Assembly (NCBI RefSeq): GCF_022965805.1
Contig: NC_133103.1
Span: 28,386,329-28,450,328 of the forward strand
DNA: 64,000 nt
Source: Primulina eburnea
Taxonomy: Eukaryota; Streptophyta; Magnoliopsida; Lamiales; Gesneriaceae
Direction of reading: 5' to 3'
Within the stretch, counting starts at the first letter, position 1. Every line of letters starts with the position of its first letter. The notes beneath the pieces are model-generated. The model had not been told where the DNA came from and searched no databases. It worked only from the letters and a program-made list of their open reading frames with translations. A program made the position numbers and the translations under genes. Below, piece after piece: positions 57,152-64,000 of the stretch.

Positions 57152-60100
57152 TGAAACGTCCCGATCTTTTTATTGCTTTAAAAGTACTAGAAATTTTTTT
57201 TTTTTTTTTTGTCGCTCAACCCTTGGCCATGTACATTTACCATATGAAAATATTTTTATAAAATATTTTGCCATTTGAAATAAAACGTCGACCAACTAGC
57301 ATTTAAAATCAAGTGATAAAGTCATAAAACGAAGTCGTCAAATGTTTTACCAAACCTAGAAAGCAATAAGTTTGAAAAGGTATAGCCCATACTAAGCCTC
57401 TCAAAATCTCTCAAAAATAAACATAAATAAATAGTCTTAAAATCTTTAACTTAAATCAATAAAGCATAATGCGGAAATAACGCGCCGTCCTCGGGTTTTG
57501 TGCACCTTCAGTCCAGTAGTATCATCCGTCAAGAACCCCATCAATACCACCTGCATCCATCACACCTAGTGAGTCTAAAGACTCAACACACCATAATCTT
57601 TAATAACGAGTAGTAAATAATAAAACCACATGCAACAGTAAAAATACTTTTAAGAAAAAAAAACTTTTCATGATATGCATAAACTTTAACATTTTCCTCA
57701 ACATGACATAAATCCTTTAAACATAATCATAACATTTTCCTTTATCCTCTGTTGAATTCAGATCGTTAATTGTGACCCCTCAAACCTCTTGTTTCGATGG
57801 ATCCATCTACGTAAAACCACAGTACTGGGCGGCGGGGGACACCAGCAACACTCTCACCGGTCAACTGGGCCCTGGCCTATCATTATCGAATAGAAAAACG
57901 TTCGTTGGGGCTCCCTCTGGGGCCTTTCCCCATAAATGGGCTCCCTCTGGGGCCTTTTCCCCTCACGATATTCCCATTCTTACCTCTATCCTCTTGAAAT
58001 CATATCCTCTGCTCGTAATGATGGGAACACGATCGTCGGGCTCCCACTGGGACCATCACCCTCACGATATTGCCATAATTAACGAACTAGTCACAATCAC
58101 TTCACTTCCTTCAACGTTTTTCATTCTCATCACTTTAAAAAAGTCATTTATCTTTTTCCTTTTTTGAAACCAAGCATGCAACACGTATTTAAATATCTTC
58201 TTTAAATCATACAAATTCCTTTCCACATTTAAAATCATAATAATTCATGTTAAATTCATAAGCATTTAAAAATAACATATTTAACATGAAAACAGCATTT
58301 CGGGCACTGCCATGACCTTTACTAATTTCCCGGGGTCAAAAGACCGTTTTACCCCTGACTCGACTTTTTACGTTTTCGACTTTTTTCGTGATTTCTTGAC
58401 TCTAATATGTCCCAAATAATTATTTAAGCCTATAAGAATTTTCTCATATTTTTATTTAGCTTAATTCGATGACTTTTAAATTTATCTTTAAATGTGACGT
58501 ATTAACGCGTTTTAATCTCGAATTAAACCAAAACTTAATAAAAACATTCCTAAATCAAAAACTTAGACTTATAATAATTATTTAAGCTTAAATCTAATTT
58601 TTCATGATTTTACGAAGCTTAAAACTAGACTTTTCAATTAACTCGTTAATTAGCGTTTCGCGCGGCGATTAAATTCCGGATAAATCCAAAACTCGTTATT
58701 TTGATCCCAAATTTTAAACATAGCATTTTTAGTATTTATTCTACCCTTCCAAGTCAATAGCCACTCCCGTGGACCCTTAGATTCAATTTTTGTTATTAAA
58801 TTCGAACTAATGACACCTAATCGAAACCACCGAGCCATCTCCCGATTTACTCGAGCCACGCCCGAGCCACCTCGAACCAAAACTTAGCCAACCCGTCTAT
58901 GGACCCACCTGAACAAGCCCGGCCCGAGAAACAAGCCTTGGCCCGCTCAACACATTCTGGAACTTACCCCAAACCTGCGCTCAAGCCTTGATTCACGCCT
59001 CTAGACTCCTAGTCACACCAGGACACCTCCAGCCGAGCCATCACCGAGCCCAGCCGACCCTACCCTTCCCTAGACCACGCCTAGACTCGACCCATACCAG
59101 CCCATGCCCTGAGCCGCGCGCACGAACCACCAGCAACCAGCAGCAGCCTGTGCGCGTTGCTTCCCTCCCAGCGTGCGTGCGTTTGTGGTGCCTCACGTGG
59201 ACTCTTGCTCGAGCCACCACGAGCCCTGACCCTTCCTACCCCTCTCTAGACCCTCCCAAGCCATCACCCAGACCACCTAGCCCAGCCATCAACCGAGCCA
59301 TTCCCCTGAATATCTCGGCTGCCCACCAGAATCTTACGGGAAGAGTCCTACCCTGCGTAAACTCCTTCCCTTGCCAAAAACTCGAACCCTAGCCACCCTA
59401 GGACCCAACCCAGACCTAGACCATGACCCTTAGGACCCAACTTCCAGCCCTGCTCGAGCCATCTGTCCCCATGCATCAAACTCCCTTCAACCGATCACAA
59501 ACTCTACACAGCAATCAAATTGGGTTCCAGCTTGTTCTTTATTCACGTTTGCAGCATATTGGGGTGAATTGGGACTCTCTAAAACATGTAAAATCAACCT
59601 TCAACCCTATCCTAATCATGGCAGCCCTTTTATATCATATTAAACATGATTTTGGATGAAAATACAAGCTTTAAAATTGACATATGTCACAAAAACGAAA
59701 ATTGTTTCATGATGCACTTGTTTTTCATGCAAATTCAATTAAATAAAATACTATGGTGTAATAGATGAGTAAAAGAAGAATTATAGCGTGCCTTTGCGTT
59801 ATATACGCTCGAATAACCTTTGACGACGAAGAACGGGAGAGGCGACTTGGCTAGAAACCCCACGAAAATCCTTCCAAAGTGCAGCCGTGCGGTTTTAAAA
59901 TTCCAGAAATAAGGTTGCCGTGAATGTGTGTGTTGCTTGAGAGAGTTTTGATTGGAGGAAATAGGGTGGCCGAATTATGATTTGTAGAATAGGGTTAAAT
60001 CACTTTTAAATACTATCATGGCTTTTGTTTAAATAAATTTGTGAATTTATTAGCCGGGTTGCTCGAAAGCTCGTATTTTATTTGAAAATCCAATACCGAT

Positions 60101-60435
60101 AAAAATTACGTTCCGGCGTATAAAATCACCTCAAAACCTCTTATTTTTCAAAAATAATAAAAAGCATCTCCCAACCTTCAAATAATTAAAATCAACTATT
60201 TAATAAAAATATTTTACATTTTCTTCAGCTCTCGGTCTCCGTTCTTCGATCGCAACTCGAATAACCCTTTAAAAATATATTTTAATGCAACCATGTAGAA
60301 AATATATTTTTAAACATGCAAATATGCAAAACATAATTAATTCATGCAATTAAAACCATTAATTGAAATGCACAAGGAATTTAATAATTTGCGCATGTGG
60401 TTTGCGTGGACCTTTAAATTTTCCGGGGCATTACA
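57152..60435 (-). mobile_element. 3.3-kb solo LTR of a second long-LTR gypsy family
   Basis: On the plus strand it runs TGAAACGTCCCG...GGGGCATTACA, with ATTTT on both sides (57147-57151 and 60436-60440). Reading on the minus strand it starts TGTAATGCCCC, like the gypsy-3 LTR. It has the TGAGTCTAAAGACTCA palindrome (57570-57585) after a CACCTGCATC phrase, as in gypsy-1 LTRs. A C-rich CGAGCCA-repeat stretch at 58840-59480 gives proline-rich open frames that I do not regard as genes. No internal region, so it is a solo LTR. Confidence 0.88.
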
Positions 60436-60440
60436 ATTTT

Positions 60441-61586
60441 AGATATTCACAATCTAGCATTGACCTATTGAAATTAGGAAAAGAGTTAAACATGAAAGTT
60501 ATAGATTATGAAAATACAGATATTTTGGAAAAAAAATAGATGGCACGCGGTAACCTAAGCACCAATATGACAATGCATGAAAATATCATTCCATGTTTAC
60601 ATAATTCTAATGGTCGATAGTTTCAACACTTGATTTGAGCATTTTCTGATAAGTTTTGTGGCTTTTCAATTTGTACTTTAAATTAAATAAAAATAAATGT
60701 AATGTTAGGATGAAGGTTTAATACTAGGCCAAAAACTATAGTTGTTGGTTAAGCCAAAACTTTTTTTTCTTATATTTGTGGCAGCGCAGAGTGCACCTTC
60801 TTGGGTGCTAATGTGTCGGGTTGTTCGGCCCACGAGTCCTATGAGGTATATGTCTAATATGTCGGTGATGTCTCGTATCCGTTAGAGAACATTATTTCCA
60901 TTTTCCTACCGCCGGTTATGTCTCTAGTAGAGACAATATTATCCATTAAAATTTGACGTCACTATTTTACATTCCATCTATCCAATTAGATCAAACGGTG
61001 CAACGTTAACAGCTTGACGCATAAAAAATTTCCATTAGGTCACTTATCTTAGTATTACTTTTACTCATGTACGTTTAACCCAACATGATATTTATTTTAT
61101 AATATTTTGAAAATATAGTATATTTGAGTATTATTTATACAAATTTTAATCAACAAAATATTTCTTTAAAATAAAATGTGTATTTAGTTGAATTTAATAA
61201 CAATATTTGGATGTGAAAGCAATTTCATTTAAGTGTAAAATTGACAATTTAATTGGATCACATATCAATTAAGTCATTTACAATAATTCGTATGTTAATT
61301 TACCTATTTATCAAAAGTTAGTGTACCAAGTAAATTATTTATCATAGCACATGTATAAATTTCTCAATTTATTAATAATTTGTTTAACAAAATGAATTTT
61401 ACTCGTTAATAATAGGTAATACATGATCATGAAATTTAAGCAATTACCAGGAATCAAGCATGTTACCATGACTTTGATATCAATTTATGTACTTAACTTT
61501 CTACGAAAAGGTGGCAGTAATGCAATTCAAATATTTTAAATCACGCAACCTAACGTTATTTTAAATCTTTGTCCAACTATTGATTT
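60441..61586. other. AT-rich spacer with right arm of an old inverted repeat
   Basis: Contains the right arm (about 61085-61402) of the inverted repeat described for 56721-57075. The two arms bracket the solo LTR and may be the ends of an old DNA transposon into which it inserted. No gene seen. Confidence 0.5.
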
Positions 61587-62983
61587 TGAACCGTCCACTA
61601 CTCGTTTTTATTAAAAAGTACTAGAATTTTTTTTTCAAGTATTCGGCTGAAATTTCTATGTATATACATATATATTTTTAAAATACTTTTGCACCATTTA
61701 AAAAAAATCAACCAACTATTATTTGAAAATCCAAAAGAAAGTAATTCAAAGCATAAAGTCTTGAAACGTCAACTAATCTAAACTAAAATTATTTCAAAAA
61801 TAAACTTTACTCTGATATGCTCTCAAAAACCTCTCAACAACATCATGAGTCATAAAAGTCTTTAAGTAATCATAAATCATAAAGTAATCATAAATCATAA
61901 AGTTATTTTATTTGCGGAAAACTAGCGACGATCCTCGGGTTATGACCACCTTTATTCCAACAAGATCAACCATAAAAACCTCCATTAATATCAAGCTCAC
62001 CTGCATTGATCACACCTAGTGAGTTTATTGACTCAGAAGACCTTAACCATGATAACAAATAATCCATATACATTCACAGGCAACAGTGAAAATACTTTTA
62101 ATAAAATAGCATTTCATATACGTAAACTTTAACATTTTCCTTTCAACATATCATATCATATTTTCTTTCAACATATACGTATACGTTTCCCTTTTATATT
62201 ATTTTCAGATCTTCAATTGTGACTTTCATATTAGCTGTAGGTCGATGCATCCATCTACGTATTACCACGGTACCAAGCGGTGGGGACGTCAGCGACACTC
62301 TCATGCACCCGTCAACTGAGCCTTGACCTTATATATCATCGTATCATCGTATTAGTCACAATCAATTTACCTCCTTCAACTTTTCATATTTTCATCACTT
62401 ATAAAAATTCATGCACGTATAAATTATCTTTCTTTTAAAACAAGCATGCAACATGTGTTTTAACATTAACGTTTCATCATAAAATTCAATAAATATTTAA
62501 AATAAACGTTTTAACATTTATTATAGCATTCAGCGTACTGTAAGGACGTCTAAAATTTTCAGGTGTAAAATGACCGTTTTGCTCCTAAAACTCTAACTTT
62601 CCCAATTTATCCTTAGACCTTGAAACGACAACCCAACACATATGATGTTAAAAAACACCCATACATATTTCCCAGACGTAAACCTAAGCTTCTCAACTAT
62701 ATTACCAATTCATTTATAAACTTAGACTTGCATCTTGGGTTTGATTCGCATGAACTCAAAACTTAACCAAACTTTACCAAACTTGAACCATAGCTTCCTA
62801 ATGCCTAACTAACCCTTTTACATACCAAACTAATCCACCTTAAACCCTCGGAATCGCCATGCAAGCCGAATGAATTTCTGCCTTTTATTTTCGAAAACTC
62901 TGGTCTAACTTGCCATGCATCCCTTCGCTCCTAGGCCCCAACCATCGTAACCAGCCCCTAAGCATCGACCCTAGGACCATGAT
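61587..62983 (-). repeat. partial LTR related to 57152-60435, cut by the next repeat
   Basis: Begins TGAACCGTCC like the solo LTR's TGAAACGTCCC. It shares a GTACTAGAATTTTT phrase, the GATCCTCGGGTT phrase, CACCTGCAT and CACACCTAGTGAGT. The palindrome is weakened to TGAGTTTATTGACTCA (62020-62035). It is clearly diverged. It stops where the TGATAAGTGCA repeat begins and may resume beyond the window. Confidence 0.7.
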
Positions 62984-64000
62984 TGATAAGTGCAATTTCT
63001 GCACTTAAATATTATCCTTATAATTCGTATAGATTGTTAGTTTCTTGGGCGGAATTATGCGTTTTTTATTATGTTTGGGTGTGCTTGCAGGAATCTAGGC
63101 AAGGCTACTACATGGGGGTGAAAAGGAGCGAAAATGACGATTAGAAGAAATTTGTGAGCATTGCACAGGTCTGAAGGCAGCGAGCGCGCATATGCGCGCA
63201 AGAAGGAATGCAGATGACCAACAGAGGACTTCGCGCATAAGCACGGAGCTAGGGCGCGCATATGCGCGCAAGAAGATCGCCCACACAGAAGGACCAGCGC
63301 ATATACGTGAGTTTATGGCAGGCATATGCGCGCCACGCGAATGCCAGATTCTTTAGGTTTCATCGTGGGCTTTATAAGGAAGGAAAAAAGAAATAAAAAG
63401 ACAGCCGACATAACAAAAAAGAGAGCAAAAAGTGAGAGCAACGGAAGACGGAATGCGAAGAACGAAGATAGAAGACACTAAATCCGAACACGAAGATGCA
63501 CTTTCATCTCTCCTCAACACGTTTCTATTTCGGTTATTTACTTTTACGTTTTTAATGATTAAAAACAAGTTTTGTATTGATTTAGATTCGAGTATGAACT
63601 AAGTTTATTTTCTAGAGATTGACGTAGTCGTGGTCGAACCTATGTTATTGATGTTTTGAATTTTCGTTGAATTAATTCATTGTGTTTATTTGTGATTTCT
63701 TGTCGTTAATACTTTTGGATTACTGGCCATAATTCGATTGATCAAAAAATTAAGATCTAACACTCGAGCGAGGGGATTGAAATTAGGACAGAGAAAATCA
63801 CATTGTCAAATTTTTATAACGTGCAAAATACGTATAACTCTGACGAATCCATAAAAAGAACATTTGCATATATTATATGTTACGTGATTTGTAATAGATA
63901 TATTAAAATCAGTAATTGATAATACAGTTCTATTTATCACTTGAAAAAAAGAAATAGGAAAATTGCGAGTTCTTGGTTAGTAAACATGATGCAATTTAAT
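62984..64000 (+). mobile_element. LTR-like repeat (possible Athila/Tat LTR), runs off the window
   Basis: Starts TGATAAGTGCA and corresponds, in opposite orientation, to 30240-31326. It contains GCGCGCATATGCGCGC palindromes (63180-63340) and ends at the window edge at the point matching about 30240 in the other copy, so about 300 bp of LTR should follow. A small hairpin, TAAGTGCA to TGCACTTA (62987-63007), lies at the start. No gene inside. Confidence 0.65.

Noticed and set aside
58988..59392. Proline-rich open frame of 134 codons
   Set aside because: Lies inside a solo LTR, in a C-rich CGAGCCA-repeat stretch, with no motif and no gene structure.

Overview
This window looks like a repeat-dense stretch of a eudicot nuclear genome. 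Almost all of it is transposable elements, many inserted inside one another, with one recognisable host gene: a seven-exon receptor-like kinase on the minus strand at 15699-18078. Introns, AT-rich spacers, tRNA-iMet-primed LTR retrotransposons, TRIM, hAT and Mutator-like elements all say flowering plant. A broken repetitive coding unit (20551-22014 plus 33511-34135) resembles, from memory only, a large family of uncharacterised proteins in Gesneriaceae such as Dorcoceras. A Lamiales source is therefore a weak guess.

Layout. Nest A (1-14525): an old minus-strand Ty1/copia element (copia-1) is split inside its reverse transcriptase by a full chromodomain Ty3/gypsy element (gypsy-1, 739-11228, TSD AAAAC). 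The kinase gene and its promoter follow, then an AT-rich spacer with a hAT-type MITE (19947-20129, duplicated TGTTGAAA). Nest B (20551-34135): the broken coding unit is split by a copia element (copia-2, 22015-32123, TSD ATCCA). Copia-2 itself contains a solo LTR of the gypsy-1 family (23115-25943, TSD AACTA) and a second LTR-like insertion (29958-31326). Nest C (35143-44795): a hAT-like element with TSD TCACAAAG has its right-hand duplication split by a Mutator-like element (35765-44784, TSD CTATCACAA). That element carries a minus-strand gypsy (gypsy-3, 36572-44272, TSD GTTTA).

Next come a second hAT MITE, a young complete gypsy (gypsy-4, 45756-54265, TSD TTATT), a MITE nested in a MITE of the same family (54668-54992), a 350-bp TRIM (55829-56178, TSD TATTT), a 3.3-kb solo LTR (57152-60435, TSD ATTTT) lying between two old inverted-repeat arms, a related LTR fragment, and an LTR-like repeat that runs off the right edge.

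How the parts relate. Gypsy-1 and gypsy-4 encode protease, reverse transcriptase, RNase H, integrase and a C-terminal chromodomain-like segment. Gypsy-3 keeps most of gag but its pol is in ruins, although its LTRs are still very alike, so it may have moved with enzymes supplied by a relative such as gypsy-4. In gypsy-1, gag and protease are separated by a 181-nt segment with intron-like borders whose removal joins the frames. Several unrelated LTR families carry arrays of GC-rich palindromes, each with its own motif. All boundaries and TSDs were read by eye; no alignment or database search was possible.
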